DNA from: Algoriphagus formosus
Lineage (GTDB): Bacteria; Bacteroidota; Bacteroidia; Cytophagales; Cyclobacteriaceae
Direction of reading: 5' to 3'
Length of the DNA stretch: 64,000 bases
Assembly (NCBI RefSeq): GCF_002807035.1
Contig: NZ_NIUC01000002.1
Location: forward strand, 1,765,267 to 1,829,266
Each line of letters opens with the position of its first letter. Position 1 is the stretch's first letter. Below are positions 1 through 9,280 of the stretch, in pieces. The notes under the pieces are model-generated. The model worked only from the letters and a program-made list of their open reading frames with translations, was not told where the DNA came from and searched no databases. The translations under genes and the position numbers were made by a program.

Positions 1-318
1 TTTAGAATTGAGCCAAGTTTCTTGTTGAAATCTGTATCTTTCAATAATTTTTCTTATGATGTGAGCGTTATTGCTACCCATCAAAATAAGATTACAGGAG
101 GGTTAGCGTTTAGAGGGGAGGAATCAGTTTCTGTAATTCTAGGATATTCCCTTCTGCCTGATAATTCCCTGACCTTGGGATATTCCTTTGATTTGGTGAT
201 TAGTGGATTGGAAGCTAAGTCACCTACTAGCCATGAGTTGATGTTACGGTACAGATTGACCACAGTGACAAGGGAGGTAGAACGAGTGATTCAGAGGACG
301 CCGAGATTCCGATTTTGA
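1..318 (+). CDS. PorP/SprF family type IX secretion outer-membrane protein, C-terminal part
   Basis: The frame is open from the first base, so this is the end of a gene that begins outside the window; about 105 residues are visible. They alternate polar and hydrophobic residues as in outer-membrane beta strands (for example LGYSLLPDNSLTLGYSFD), and the chain ends in F after a basic stretch, as many beta-barrel proteins do. The match to PorP/SprF rests on the visible pattern plus synteny: in Bacteroidota this family sits directly upstream of gldK. PorP/SprF proteins link the secretion machinery to the outer membrane and cell surface. Which paralogue it is cannot be told from the fragment. Confidence 0.75.
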   Translation, partial: FRIEPSFLLKSVSFNNFSYDVSVIATHQNKITGGLAFRGEESVSVILGYSLLPDNSLTLGYSFDLVISGLEAKSPTSHELMLRYRLTTVTREVERVIQRTPRFRF

Positions 319-465
319 TCAAAGGTCGGGTCGAATTAAAAGATAATTTGGCCAAAAAATAATGCTCTGAAAATTGGCAGGTTATTTGCATAAATGTGGA
401 AAATTCAGCTAAATTTCGCCGATTGAGTAGTTTTTAAAATGGAAAATCATTTGATGATATAAAAA

Positions 466-1569
466 ATGTCATTTATGTATAAAAAAATTAATCTACGATT
501 AGCAAGTGTAACATTAGGACTTGCTATAGCCACCATCCTACCGGGTTGTGGGCTCTTTAACAAAAAAGGTACAGCGAGTGAAAAACTCAACCGGCGAGGT
601 GAAGTGACGGGGGTACCTAAAAGAGCCAATTGGCAACAAAACCTTCCCTACGATATGGTTCCTGTTAAGGCAGGTACTTTTTGGATGGGGCAATCTGACG
701 AGGATATTGCTTTTTCGCAGTCTTCAATGAACAAGCAGATTACGATTTCTGAATTTTTTATGGATAAATACGAAGTGTCCAATAATAAGTATCGGCAGTT
801 TTTAGAATCAGTAAAAAATGGAGAACTCACTTTTGGCACTCCAACAACTTTAAAAGAAGAACCACAATTTAATTATGAAGAGTTGAAACCTGATACGACC
901 GTATGGTCTACAAGTTTTACTTTTCACTATGGTGATCCTTTGATGGAATTTTACTTTGATCATCCTGCATTTGACAACTATCCTGTGGTAGGTGTAACAT
1001 GGGATCAAGCTAAAAAGTACTGCGAGTGGAGAACTTACTACATGAATGCCAACGATGAGTACGACTTTGATATGCCTAGCTTCCGCCTACCAACTGAGGC
1101 AGAGTGGGAGTATGCAGCAAAAGGAGGAAAAGATGTTGCGAAGTATCCATGGGGTGGTCCTTATCTTAAAAACAAGCGTGGATGTCTGATGGCTAATTTC
1201 AAGCCTGGAAGAGGTAACTATATCGATGATGGATTTGCCTATACAGCTCCTGTTGATGTGTTTGCTCCAAATGGTTTTGGATTGCACAACATGTCAGGAA
1301 ATGTAGCAGAGTGGGTTCTTGATGCTTACTCTCCGACTTCCCGTACAGTGACATGGGACTTAGACCCTGTATATGATATTGAAACAGAGCCAAGAAAAGT
1401 AACTCGTGGCGGTAGCTGGAAAGATATCAATCACTATCTAGAAACTTCAACTCGTACTTACGAATATCAGGATGTGGCTCAGGCACACATTGGATTCCGT
1501 ACGGCGATGACATTCATCGGAAGATCTGGATCAATGGACGTAAAAACCAACCAAAGAAGAAGAAGATAA
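466..1569 (+). CDS. gldK: Gliding motility/type IX secretion lipoprotein GldK
   Basis: 367 residues. The N-terminus has a basic stretch, a hydrophobic core and the lipobox LPGC with Cys28, so it is a lipoprotein; with GldN it forms the periplasmic ring of the type IX secretion system. Residues about 60–350 form a formylglycine-generating-enzyme/SUMF1-like fold, shown by MVPVKAGTFWMG, RLPTEAEWEYAAKGG, GNVAEWV and TRGGSW. It opens the gldKLMN operon; gldL follows after 50 nt. The start at 466 was kept, but a second ATG nine bases downstream (475) gives an equally good signal. A role as a sulfatase activator is unlikely for this subgroup. Length and gene order fit the family well. Confidence 0.95.
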   Translation: MSFMYKKINLRLASVTLGLAIATILPGCGLFNKKGTASEKLNRRGEVTGVPKRANWQQNLPYDMVPVKAGTFWMGQSDEDIAFSQSSMNKQITISEFFMDKYEVSNNKYRQFLESVKNGELTFGTPTTLKEEPQFNYEELKPDTTVWSTSFTFHYGDPLMEFYFDHPAFDNYPVVGVTWDQAKKYCEWRTYYMNANDEYDFDMPSFRLPTEAEWEYAAKGGKDVAKYPWGGPYLKNKRGCLMANFKPGRGNYIDDGFAYTAPVDVFAPNGFGLHNMSGNVAEWVLDAYSPTSRTVTWDLDPVYDIETEPRKVTRGGSWKDINHYLETSTRTYEYQDVAQAHIGFRTAMTFIGRSGSMDVKTNQRRRR

Positions 1570-1619
1570 TTCCTATTCTAAACCTTAAAAAACCATAACC
1601 TTAATTCTAACAAACAACA

Positions 1620-2417
1620 ATGGCTAGCAACAGCAACTTCTTTTATTCTAACATCATGCCTAAGATCTATGGTATTGGTGCAGCAGTCGTAATTCTAGGT
1701 GCGATGTTTAAAATTCTTGATTGGCAGTTTGCCAATATCATGATTGGAGTAGGTCTTTCTACAGAAGCATTGATTTTCTTTTTATCTGCTTTTGAACCAA
1801 GACCTCAAGAAGTGGATTGGTCTAAAGTCTATCCGGAATTAGCAGAAGAGGGTGTAAGTCCTTCAAAAATGGGAGCAAAATCAAAAGCAGTTGCTGGAGA
1901 TGGTGTTTCACAAAAACTTGACGAAATGTTGGCTAATGCGAAAGTTGGCCCAGAATTGATCGATAGCCTAGGTAAGGGTATGAAAAACTTAGCTACTTCA
2001 GCTGAGAAGATGGGTAATCTTGCCGATGCTGCAGTGGCTACAAACGAATATGCTACTAACGTAAAAGCAGCTGCCAAGACATTGGTAGATATGAACTCTT
2101 CGTATGGCAAAACTGCTGCTGCTTTGACTGAGATGTCAGCAGCTTCTCAAGATGCCAAAGCGTATCATACGCAAGTAGTAACCGTCACAAAAAATCTTTC
2201 TGCATTGAATGCAGTATATGAGATGGAACTACAGGATGCCAACAATCACGTGAAGACACTTAATAAGTTCTACTCTAACATGACTACGGCCATGGAGGGT
2301 ATCACAGCTGCTGGCAAAGAAACTGAAGCTTTCAAAACTGAGCTTTCTAAATTAAACGCTAACGTTAGCTCATTAAATAAAATCTACGGTGGCATGCTAT
2401 CAGCCATGAAAGGTTAA
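1620..2417 (+). CDS. gldL: Type IX secretion inner-membrane motor protein GldL
   Basis: 265 residues. Two N-terminal transmembrane helices (about residues 12–32 and 38–56) are followed by a long cytoplasmic region rich in Ala, Lys and Asn with coiled-coil character. Helix two contains a Glu inside GLSTEALIFFLSAF; a conserved Glu at this place is thought to take part in proton flow through the GldL–GldM motor that powers secretion and gliding. The gene lies between gldK and gldM, 33 nt before the latter, in the standard order. No Shine-Dalgarno sequence is visible, which is normal for the phylum. Confidence 0.95.
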   Translation: MASNSNFFYSNIMPKIYGIGAAVVILGAMFKILDWQFANIMIGVGLSTEALIFFLSAFEPRPQEVDWSKVYPELAEEGVSPSKMGAKSKAVAGDGVSQKLDEMLANAKVGPELIDSLGKGMKNLATSAEKMGNLADAAVATNEYATNVKAAAKTLVDMNSSYGKTAAALTEMSAASQDAKAYHTQVVTVTKNLSALNAVYEMELQDANNHVKTLNKFYSNMTTAMEGITAAGKETEAFKTELSKLNANVSSLNKIYGGMLSAMKG

Positions 2418-2450
2418 TCATTTCTACCATCTAAACTGATAAACCAAAAA

Positions 2451-4061
2451 ATGGCAGGAGTAAAAGAGACACCTAGACAACGGATGATCGGGATGATGTA
2501 CCTGGTACTGACAGCGCTTTTGGCGCTTCAGGTCAGCAATCAGATCCTCCAGAAATTTGTCCTCATCAATGATGGACTAGAGCGTACTTCCAAAAATTAC
2601 ATTCTCGATAATCAAACCTCAGTTGAATCCATTCAATATACAGTGGAGCAGCAAGGTAATAATGAGAAGGATTTGCCGAAGGTTGCGGCTGCTCAAGAGG
2701 TCCGAGCAGCTTCCAAAGAAGCATATGATTATTTAGCAACTTTGAAAAAGGAACTGATAGAAGTTTCCAATGCTAAAACAGAAGAAGGTACGTATGTGAA
2801 TTCAGCTTTGAAAAATACTGAAATCGCAGGTAACCTTTTTATTAACAACGGGCGTGGAGAAGAGCTAAAAAATAGATTGAATGCTTATCCTGAAAGAATC
2901 GAAGAGATTTTATCAGGCGTTGGTCTTGATATCAATTTTGACAAGATTGCTTTGGATGCTTCAGAAATTCCTCTTTTTGAGAATGATAGAGAAGCAAAAG
3001 GGAAGTCTTTTGAGGCTTTGAACTTTGTGAAGTCACCTGTAGGTGCTGTCATGACATTGCTTTCTCAATATCAAAATGAGGTTTTGAATATTGAAAGTGA
3101 GGCATTGACCAGCATTGCCAACACCATTGGTTCCTTCTATTTCAAAGCAGATATCACAGAGGCAAAAATCTCTGCAGTTTCTAATATTGTGGCGGCAGGT
3201 ACAAAATTTGAAGGTACCATGTTTATAGCCTCTTCTTCTTCGTCAGCAGCGCCTTCCATGTCCTTGGACGGAAGATCAGTTGAAGTAGATGAAAAAGGGT
3301 TTGGACGTATTGAATTTACTGCTACTCCAGCTTCTGAATATGATGACAGAGGTCTTGCAAGACGAGTACTCAAAGGTGAAATCGTAACAAATATCGGAGG
3401 AGAAGATCAAGTGCTTCCGGTGGAGTATGAGTACTTCGTAGCTCAGCCGGTGGTGAAGGTTTCTTCTGAAGTGGTTCAGCAGCTATATGCAGACTGTGCT
3501 AATGAGTTGTTGATCGAGGTTCCTGCATTGGGAAATACTTACGCACCAGAATTTACAGTTAGCAATGGTCAGTCGATCAAAGGTAGCTCTCCAGGACAGG
3601 TAACAATTATCCCGGGAGCTTCTGGATCAGTTACTATTGGTGTAAGCTCAGGAGGAAATAAAATTGATGACGTTTCGTTTGATATTAAACCAGTACCTGC
3701 ACCGACAATTGTTCCGACACTTTCTAACGGTTCACCTCTTGACCAAACTCAATCACAGGCTATCGGTTCATTGACTGGATTGAAAGTAATCGCAGAACCT
3801 GAGCCTACCTTCGGAAGAACAATGGCAAAAGATGCAAATTTCGAAGTAACGGGCGGTGAAGTTCGATTGTTGAGAAATGACGTACCAAGACAAACGATTC
3901 AAATATCAAATGGAAGTAGTTTGGCAATGCGTCAGCTTCTAGAAAGTGCGAGAGCTGGTGATGATATTGTCATCGTCGTCAATCAAGTAACGCGTACAAA
4001 CTTCCGAGGAAATAAAATACCTTCCTCTTTGAATCAAGTGATTCGTATAGGTGTGAAATAA
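2451..4061 (+). CDS. gldM: Type IX secretion motor/periplasmic shaft protein GldM
   Basis: 536 residues. A single N-terminal membrane helix, MIGMMYLVLTALLALQVSN, at about residues 13–31 anchors a large periplasmic region of helical bundle plus successive beta-rich domains. GldM dimers span the periplasm and transmit rotation or energy from the GldL-containing motor to the GldKN ring. The gene is syntenic in gldKLMN, 33 nt after gldL and about 25–30 nt before gldN. Length fits the family (roughly 510–540). The start follows a run of A after gldL and no alternative is needed. Confidence 0.95.
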   Translation: MAGVKETPRQRMIGMMYLVLTALLALQVSNQILQKFVLINDGLERTSKNYILDNQTSVESIQYTVEQQGNNEKDLPKVAAAQEVRAASKEAYDYLATLKKELIEVSNAKTEEGTYVNSALKNTEIAGNLFINNGRGEELKNRLNAYPERIEEILSGVGLDINFDKIALDASEIPLFENDREAKGKSFEALNFVKSPVGAVMTLLSQYQNEVLNIESEALTSIANTIGSFYFKADITEAKISAVSNIVAAGTKFEGTMFIASSSSSAAPSMSLDGRSVEVDEKGFGRIEFTATPASEYDDRGLARRVLKGEIVTNIGGEDQVLPVEYEYFVAQPVVKVSSEVVQQLYADCANELLIEVPALGNTYAPEFTVSNGQSIKGSSPGQVTIIPGASGSVTIGVSSGGNKIDDVSFDIKPVPAPTIVPTLSNGSPLDQTQSQAIGSLTGLKVIAEPEPTFGRTMAKDANFEVTGGEVRLLRNDVPRQTIQISNGSSLAMRQLLESARAGDDIVIVVNQVTRTNFRGNKIPSSLNQVIRIGVK

Positions 4062-4091
4062 TTTTCCCGCCTGACTATAGAACAGATGATT

Positions 4092-4907
4092 ATGAAAAAG
4101 TTTCTTCAATATTCCTTTTTTGCCGTTTTGATGGCAGCCACCTTATGGTCTTTTGAGGGGCATGCTCAAGTGGCTACAAGTGTCAATCCATCAGGCTATG
4201 GCGACCGTCAGTTTAAGATGGATACCATTTTCTCTGCGAAGCGAATTCGGGAGGATGATAAAATGTACCAAATTGGAGTTTGGAGAAGAATAGACCTTCG
4301 CGAGAAGTACAATCTTTCCTTGTATGGCTCTGGGGATACTAAATCTAATGGCATCATCAATCAGATTTATAAGGCAGTAGTAGATGAGAATGCGCTAGAA
4401 GTCTTTGGTGACGAGGATTTTACCCAGCCTCTTTCTATTGCTGAGTTTCAGGAAAATTTCTGGTTGAACGCGATTGGGGATAGCATCTTCGTCAAGCAAT
4501 TGTATTTCTTGGATTTCAGAGAAGACTTTGTTTTTGATAAGCATCATTCGGATATGGTTTTTGATGTGAAATATATCCATTTGGTGATGCCGTCAGCTAC
4601 TAATGCCGATGCAGGTCAAAAGACCATTGGATTCATTCGCTATAAGGATTTCTACAACTATTTCAAGGATCATCCCGAGGCGCGTTGGATCAACTTCCAA
4701 AACCTTTCAAAAAGCCTAACTTACGATCAAGCTTTCGATACTCGTCTGTTCCGATCGGTAGTTAGAAGGTTTACAAATCCTGATGAGGCTTTGGTCGCAG
4801 ATATGGTAAACCCTGAACATCCGAATCCAGATATGCAGGCTTATCTCGATGCATTAGCCTTTGAATACAGATTATTAGAATTTGAAAATTCCCTTTGGGA
4901 ATGGTAA
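4092..4907 (+). CDS. gldN: Type IX secretion ring protein GldN
   Basis: 271 residues from the second ATG; the first, at 4086, adds only Met-Ile. The N-terminus is a classical signal peptide ending near FEGHAQ. GldN is a periplasmic partner of GldK in the ring beneath the outer membrane. Conserved-looking parts include the block around WRRIDLREKYN and aromatic-rich stretches such as ARWINFQNL. It is the last gene of gldKLMN; a hairpin terminator starts a few bases after its stop, shared with the convergent uvrC. Confidence 0.92.
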   Translation: MKKFLQYSFFAVLMAATLWSFEGHAQVATSVNPSGYGDRQFKMDTIFSAKRIREDDKMYQIGVWRRIDLREKYNLSLYGSGDTKSNGIINQIYKAVVDENALEVFGDEDFTQPLSIAEFQENFWLNAIGDSIFVKQLYFLDFREDFVFDKHHSDMVFDVKYIHLVMPSATNADAGQKTIGFIRYKDFYNYFKDHPEARWINFQNLSKSLTYDQAFDTRLFRSVVRRFTNPDEALVADMVNPEHPNPDMQAYLDALAFEYRLLEFENSLWEW

Positions 4908-4910
4908 AAT

Positions 4911-4944
4911 AAAAAGGGAGCTTAATCGCTCCCTTTATTTTTTT
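4911..4944. terminator. Bidirectional terminator between gldN and uvrC
   Basis: A perfect 9-bp stem, AAAGGGAGC/GCTCCCTTT, with loop TTAATC is followed by a T run on the plus strand and preceded by an A run that becomes a T run on the minus strand. It ends gldN and also contains the stop codon of the convergent uvrC (4922–4924). Confidence 0.85.
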
Positions 4945-6730
4945 CTCTCCATTCTACCAGTTCTCTTGCCCTGCTGGTACCAATCACCTTGGCAATTTCC
5001 TCTTCCTTTGCATCCTTTAGCTTTTTTACACTTTTAAAGTGCTTCAGTAATTTATCTGCTGTGGATTGCCCAATACCTGGTATGGCAGTAAGTTGGGTCC
5101 CAAAAGCATTTTTACTTCTGACTTTTCGGTGAAATGTGATTGCAAAACGGTGAGCTTCATCGCGGACTCGTTGAAGTAATCGAAGACTTTCTGACTTTTT
5201 ATCAATGTGAATAGGGAAAGAGTCTCCCGGAAAGTAAATTTCCTCCAAGCGTTTGGCGATTCCGATGATGGGCATTTTCCCATAGATACCCAATTCCTGA
5301 AGTGCCTCTACGGCCGATGAAAGTTGGCCTTTTCCACCATCAATTACGATTAATTTGGGAAGGGGCTTATCCTCTTCCATCAGTCGCTTATACCTTCTGC
5401 CTACTACCTCCTTCATACTCGCAAAGTCATTGGGTCCTTCCACTGTTTTGATGTGGTAGTGTCTATATTCTTTGACAGCAGGCTTTCCGTTGAGAAAACA
5501 AACCATGCTAGCCACGGGACTACTGCCTTGGATATTGGAGTTGTCAAAGCATTCGATATGGTCAGGAATATCCGGTAAGCTCAGGTCTTCCTGAAGTTGG
5601 CGAATGACTCGGTCTTTTTTGTCTTTGTTGAGACCCTGAAGAAGCGCCTTTTCCTGTTTGTAGAATTTTGCATTTTTGAGCGATAGCTCGATTAGTCTTT
5701 TTTTATCACCAATCTTGGGCATGACGAGATTCAAACCTTCGATCGGGTTTTGTATCTCAAAAGGCACCAAAACCTCCTCCGCATCACTGTTAAATTGATC
5801 TTGCAAGCGAATCAGGGCGGTCAAGAGTAATTCCTCATCCGATTCATCCAACTTCTTTTTGAGTTCTACATTTTTGGATACGATTAAGGATCCATTTTTC
5901 ACACGCATGTAATTGACATAAGCATACTTTTCATCAACTACGAGTGTACAAACGTCGTGATTGTGAATGCTTGGATTTGCTACCAAAGATTTGGCTTGAT
6001 ACTTTTCAAGCAAATCCAACTTTTCCTTTGCCCGCTGTGCTTTTTCAAATTCCAGATTCTGTGCAAACTCCTGCATTTCCAATTTGAAATGGGCTTTGGG
6101 CAGCCCAAGATTTCCTTTAAGAATATGTCTTGCTTGCTCTAAGTCTTTGAGGTAGTCCTTTTCTGTTTGCTTTCCGACACAGGGTCCCTGACAATTTCCG
6201 ATGTGGTATTCTAGGCAAACTTTATATTTTCCCTCCTGAATTTTATACGGGGATAGGTCAAGCTTACAAGTCCGAATGGTGAAAAGTGAGCGAATAAGGT
6301 CCAAAACATTATTCATGGCCTTGACGCTTGCGAATGGACCGAAATAGGTGCCACGTTTGGGAATCATCCGCCTTGTCTGAAAAATCCTTGGGAATGGCTC
6401 ATCAGTGATCAATAAGTACGGATAGGTCTTATCATCCCGCAATAAGATATTGTACTTGGGTTGGGACTTCTTGATCAGATTATTCTCAAGTAGCAAGGCG
6501 TCAAACTCTGAATTCACGAGCGTGATCTCAATCTTGTCAATCTCTTTAACCATCCGGCGTGTTTTGAGATTGACCCCGGTATTCTTATTGAAATAGCTGC
6601 TAACTCGTTTTTTGAGGCTTTTGGCTTTGCCTACATAAATCAAATCCCCTGTCTCATTGAAATATTTGTACACTCCCGGATGGTCAGGGAGCATGAGATG
6701 GTCTTTGGGTTTGAATGAAGAGGATTCCAT
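4922..6730 (-). CDS. uvrC: Excinuclease ABC subunit C (UvrC)
   Basis: 602 residues, normal for the family. UvrC makes the 3' and 5' incisions around bulky DNA lesions in nucleotide excision repair after UvrA/UvrB loading. The N-terminus carries the GIY-YIG nuclease domain (HPGVYKYF then IYVGKAKSLKKRVSSYF, residues about 18–50). A UVR motif follows (LEFEKAQRAKEKLDLLEKY, about 232–250). The RNase H-like C-terminal nuclease shows CFDNSNIQG and VIDGGKGQL, and the end carries a helix-hairpin-helix pair (LTAIPGIGQSTADKLLKHF). It is transcribed convergently to gldN, and the terminator hairpin covers its stop codon. Confidence 0.97.
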   Translation of the reverse strand: MESSSFKPKDHLMLPDHPGVYKYFNETGDLIYVGKAKSLKKRVSSYFNKNTGVNLKTRRMVKEIDKIEITLVNSEFDALLLENNLIKKSQPKYNILLRDDKTYPYLLITDEPFPRIFQTRRMIPKRGTYFGPFASVKAMNNVLDLIRSLFTIRTCKLDLSPYKIQEGKYKVCLEYHIGNCQGPCVGKQTEKDYLKDLEQARHILKGNLGLPKAHFKLEMQEFAQNLEFEKAQRAKEKLDLLEKYQAKSLVANPSIHNHDVCTLVVDEKYAYVNYMRVKNGSLIVSKNVELKKKLDESDEELLLTALIRLQDQFNSDAEEVLVPFEIQNPIEGLNLVMPKIGDKKRLIELSLKNAKFYKQEKALLQGLNKDKKDRVIRQLQEDLSLPDIPDHIECFDNSNIQGSSPVASMVCFLNGKPAVKEYRHYHIKTVEGPNDFASMKEVVGRRYKRLMEEDKPLPKLIVIDGGKGQLSSAVEALQELGIYGKMPIIGIAKRLEEIYFPGDSFPIHIDKKSESLRLLQRVRDEAHRFAITFHRKVRSKNAFGTQLTAIPGIGQSTADKLLKHFKSVKKLKDAKEEEIAKVIGTSRARELVEWREKNKGSD

Positions 6731-6773
6731 GGGACTAAAATGAACTCGAAATATGTATTAGACTTCCTATTAC

Positions 6774-6886
6774 GAGCTCAAACCGCTTCAAAATCAATCG
6801 CGTTGCTGCATTTAGCTCAATCACCGTCCCGAGCACTCGGGATGCCTCATTCGCTAAATGCTTGATTTTCTTGCGTTTTGAACTCT
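6774..6886. repeat. Large imperfect inverted repeat (cruciform-like) upstream of uvrC
   Basis: Two arms run towards a central perfect hairpin, CCCGAG-CA-CTCGGG, at about 6828–6841. Matching blocks include AAAATCAA with TTGATTTT, GCATTTAGC with GCTAAATGC, and an outer GAG.TCAAA with TTTGAAC.C. The element fills most of the uvrC–penicillin-binding-protein gap. It codes for nothing visible and looks like a dispersed palindromic element rather than a simple terminator. Confidence 0.7.
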
Positions 6887-6916
6887 CACTACTGATTCTA
6901 AACCATAGTCCGAGTT

Positions 6917-6947
6917 AAAAAAACAGCTTTGAATGAAAGCTGTTTTT
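6917..6947 (-). terminator. Terminator of the porW–PBP1 operon
   Basis: The stem AAAAACAGCTTT/AAAGCTGTTTTT with a 5-nt loop gives a T run on the minus strand. It lies about 27 nt after the end of the penicillin-binding-protein gene. Confidence 0.8.
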
Positions 6948-6973
6948 GAATTTTGGGTTTTTCTTAATTGATT

Positions 6974-9277
6974 TTAGAAATCATTTTTCTTGGCATCGTA
7001 GTCAAAATCTACGAAACGCTGACTTTCTTGCTCATAGGCATCACAGTCAATTTCAATGCTGAGTGGTCGCTCGGGTCTTGGGAAAGGACCTTTGGTGTAT
7101 CCTAAGGATTCGTCGGCGTAGACTTTTTCCATGTATTTGACCCAAATAGGTCTGGCTGTTCTACCACCTTGTCCCGAAATCCAGCTTCTAAAGTGGATGG
7201 CCCGATCATCGCCGCCAACCCATACTCCTGATACCAGATCCTTACTCATTCCAATGTACCAACCGTCTGAGGCATTTTGAGTCGTTCCTGTCTTTCCTCC
7301 AAGTTCATTTCCTTCCCGTAGGCTGTACGGCACTCCTTGGCTAGTTCCGCCTGCTTCATCGAATCCTCCCCGAAGCATGTATGTCATTAAGTAGGCATGT
7401 TCCTCACTCATAGCAGGGCGCTTCTTAGGGGTAAACTGCTGGATGACATTCCCATTTTTATCTTCAATTCGATCAATGTAGAATGGGGTAGTGTATTCAC
7501 CTTTATTAGCGAAGGTGCCGAAAGCTCCTACCATTTCGAATACCGATACATCATTAACACCTAAAGCCAAAGCAGGGACTTCTTCCAAGTCACTTGTCAC
7601 ACCCAATCGCTTGGCCGTTTCAACCACGATTTTTGGGCTTAATTTTTTCATCATGTAAGCCGTCACGGAATTGACGGATTGTGCCATTGCCTGGCGAATC
7701 GTCATTTTTTCATAGGTGAATTCACCATTCGCATTGGCAGGGCTCCAAGCAGGCTGTCCAGGGATATAGACTTCCACAGGTTGATCTACTACGGAGTAGC
7801 AGGGAGAGTATCCATTTTCGATAGCAGCCGCATAGACAAAAGGCTTGAAAGTCGATCCAGGCTGTCGTTTCCCTTGCTTCACATGGTCAAATTTGAAGTA
7901 TTTATGATCGATACCGCCTACCCAAGCTTTGATGTGGCCGGTATGTGGATCCATACTCATAAAGCCTGTTTGAAGGAATTTCTTGTAGTATCGGAGGGAA
8001 TCCATCGTACTCATCAAAGTGTCAACTTCTCCTTCCCAAGAGAATACCTTCATTGGTTTTTTCTCGTTGAGTTTAATGTTGATTGAGTCTTCATCGTTTT
8101 TATAGCGAATCTTGAGTAGTCGATAGGCTTCGGTTCGCTTCACAGCATTCTCGATGAAGTTCGGGATGACCCTGTTTTCGCTATCCACCCAAGGTTCGCG
8201 ACCTCGCATTTCATCATAAAACTTTTGCTGAAGGGCTTCCATATGCTCAGCTACTGCCTCCTCAGCATAGCGCTGCATGCGACTGTCGATAGTGGTGTAT
8301 ATTTTGAGCCCATCCCCAAAGAGATCATAGGAGCTTCCATCTGATTTCAGATTTTCTTTGGTCCATCGGATCAAATCAGCTTTCAAAACCTCCCGGAAGT
8401 AAGTCGCCAAACCCTTATTGTGATTGGCCACATTGTAGTCAAGTTCAATTGGAAGCGCAGAAAGGGAATCATATTCTGATTCGCTCAATACATCGTTCTT
8501 CACCATTTGACCGAGAACTGTATTTCTTCTTCTTAATGAGTTTTCAGGGTTGAAAACAGGGGAGTAGTAGGTAGGTGCTTTGAAAAGCCCTACAAGAACA
8601 GCCGATTCCTGAATATTCAACTCTGAAGGTTTTTTATTGAAGAAAGTTTCTGCAGCTGTTTTGATACCATAAGCGTTGGATCCAAACTCAGAGGTATTTA
8701 GGTAAAGCGTCAAAATCTCCTTCTTGGTGTAGGCTCGCTCCAATTGAGTAGCGACTATCCATTCTTTGGTCTTGATGATGAGCATGCGAAGCCCGGGTAC
8801 CGAACTCAAAAGCCCCTGATTTGCATCTGTACGGGTATTGAAAAGGTTTTTGGCGGTCTGTTGGCTCAATGTCGATCCACCCCCGGCGTCTTGTCTCAGA
8901 ATGATTGATTTGACAAAAACCCGAATCATAGCTTTCAGATCAATTCCTGAATGCTCCTCAAATCGCTCGTCCTCGGTGGCGATCAATGCATTGACCAAGT
9001 TTGGAGAAAGCTCATCATAAGTCACAGGGCTTCGATTTTGTCTGTAGTATGTTCCCAATAGTACCCCATCAGAGGAGAATAACTGAGAGGCTACTTCTGT
9101 GTCTGGATTTTCGAGCGCCTTGAAATCCGGTAAAGGCCCAAATAGTCCCAAAAAATTGACGCTGACCATCCAGATAAATACGATAAAACCTACCACACCC
9201 GCGGCGAAGGCAAGCCAGAGGAATTTGATCGTCTTATTAACCCAATTGGGCGTTGATGCTTGTTTTGATTTACTCAT
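6974..9277 (-). CDS. Class A penicillin-binding protein (glycosyltransferase/transpeptidase, PBP1A-like)
   Basis: 767 residues. One membrane helix (about 18–42) anchors a periplasmic enzyme that polymerises and cross-links peptidoglycan. The GT51 glycosyltransferase shows EDERFEEHSG with the catalytic Glu at about 102, and GGGSTLSQQTAKNLF at about 132–146. The transpeptidase has all three motifs: S475-TFK, S534-VN and K662-TG. The gene starts 3 nt after porW/sprE ends, so the two are very probably co-transcribed, and a terminator follows. The C-terminus is short and acidic, with no PASTA or OB addition evident. Confidence 0.95.
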   Translation of the reverse strand: MSKSKQASTPNWVNKTIKFLWLAFAAGVVGFIVFIWMVSVNFLGLFGPLPDFKALENPDTEVASQLFSSDGVLLGTYYRQNRSPVTYDELSPNLVNALIATEDERFEEHSGIDLKAMIRVFVKSIILRQDAGGGSTLSQQTAKNLFNTRTDANQGLLSSVPGLRMLIIKTKEWIVATQLERAYTKKEILTLYLNTSEFGSNAYGIKTAAETFFNKKPSELNIQESAVLVGLFKAPTYYSPVFNPENSLRRRNTVLGQMVKNDVLSESEYDSLSALPIELDYNVANHNKGLATYFREVLKADLIRWTKENLKSDGSSYDLFGDGLKIYTTIDSRMQRYAEEAVAEHMEALQQKFYDEMRGREPWVDSENRVIPNFIENAVKRTEAYRLLKIRYKNDEDSINIKLNEKKPMKVFSWEGEVDTLMSTMDSLRYYKKFLQTGFMSMDPHTGHIKAWVGGIDHKYFKFDHVKQGKRQPGSTFKPFVYAAAIENGYSPCYSVVDQPVEVYIPGQPAWSPANANGEFTYEKMTIRQAMAQSVNSVTAYMMKKLSPKIVVETAKRLGVTSDLEEVPALALGVNDVSVFEMVGAFGTFANKGEYTTPFYIDRIEDKNGNVIQQFTPKKRPAMSEEHAYLMTYMLRGGFDEAGGTSQGVPYSLREGNELGGKTGTTQNASDGWYIGMSKDLVSGVWVGGDDRAIHFRSWISGQGGRTARPIWVKYMEKVYADESLGYTKGPFPRPERPLSIEIDCDAYEQESQRFVDFDYDAKKNDF

Positions 9278-9280
9278 GTT

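Noticed and set aside
335..352. TAATTTG upstream of gldK as a -7 promoter
   Set aside because: One base short of TAnnTTTG and no -33 element; too weak to list.
466..1569. GldK as the formylglycine-generating activator of the nearby sulfatase
   Set aside because: The fold is shared, but the lipobox, length and synteny with gldLMN identify it as the structural secretion protein.
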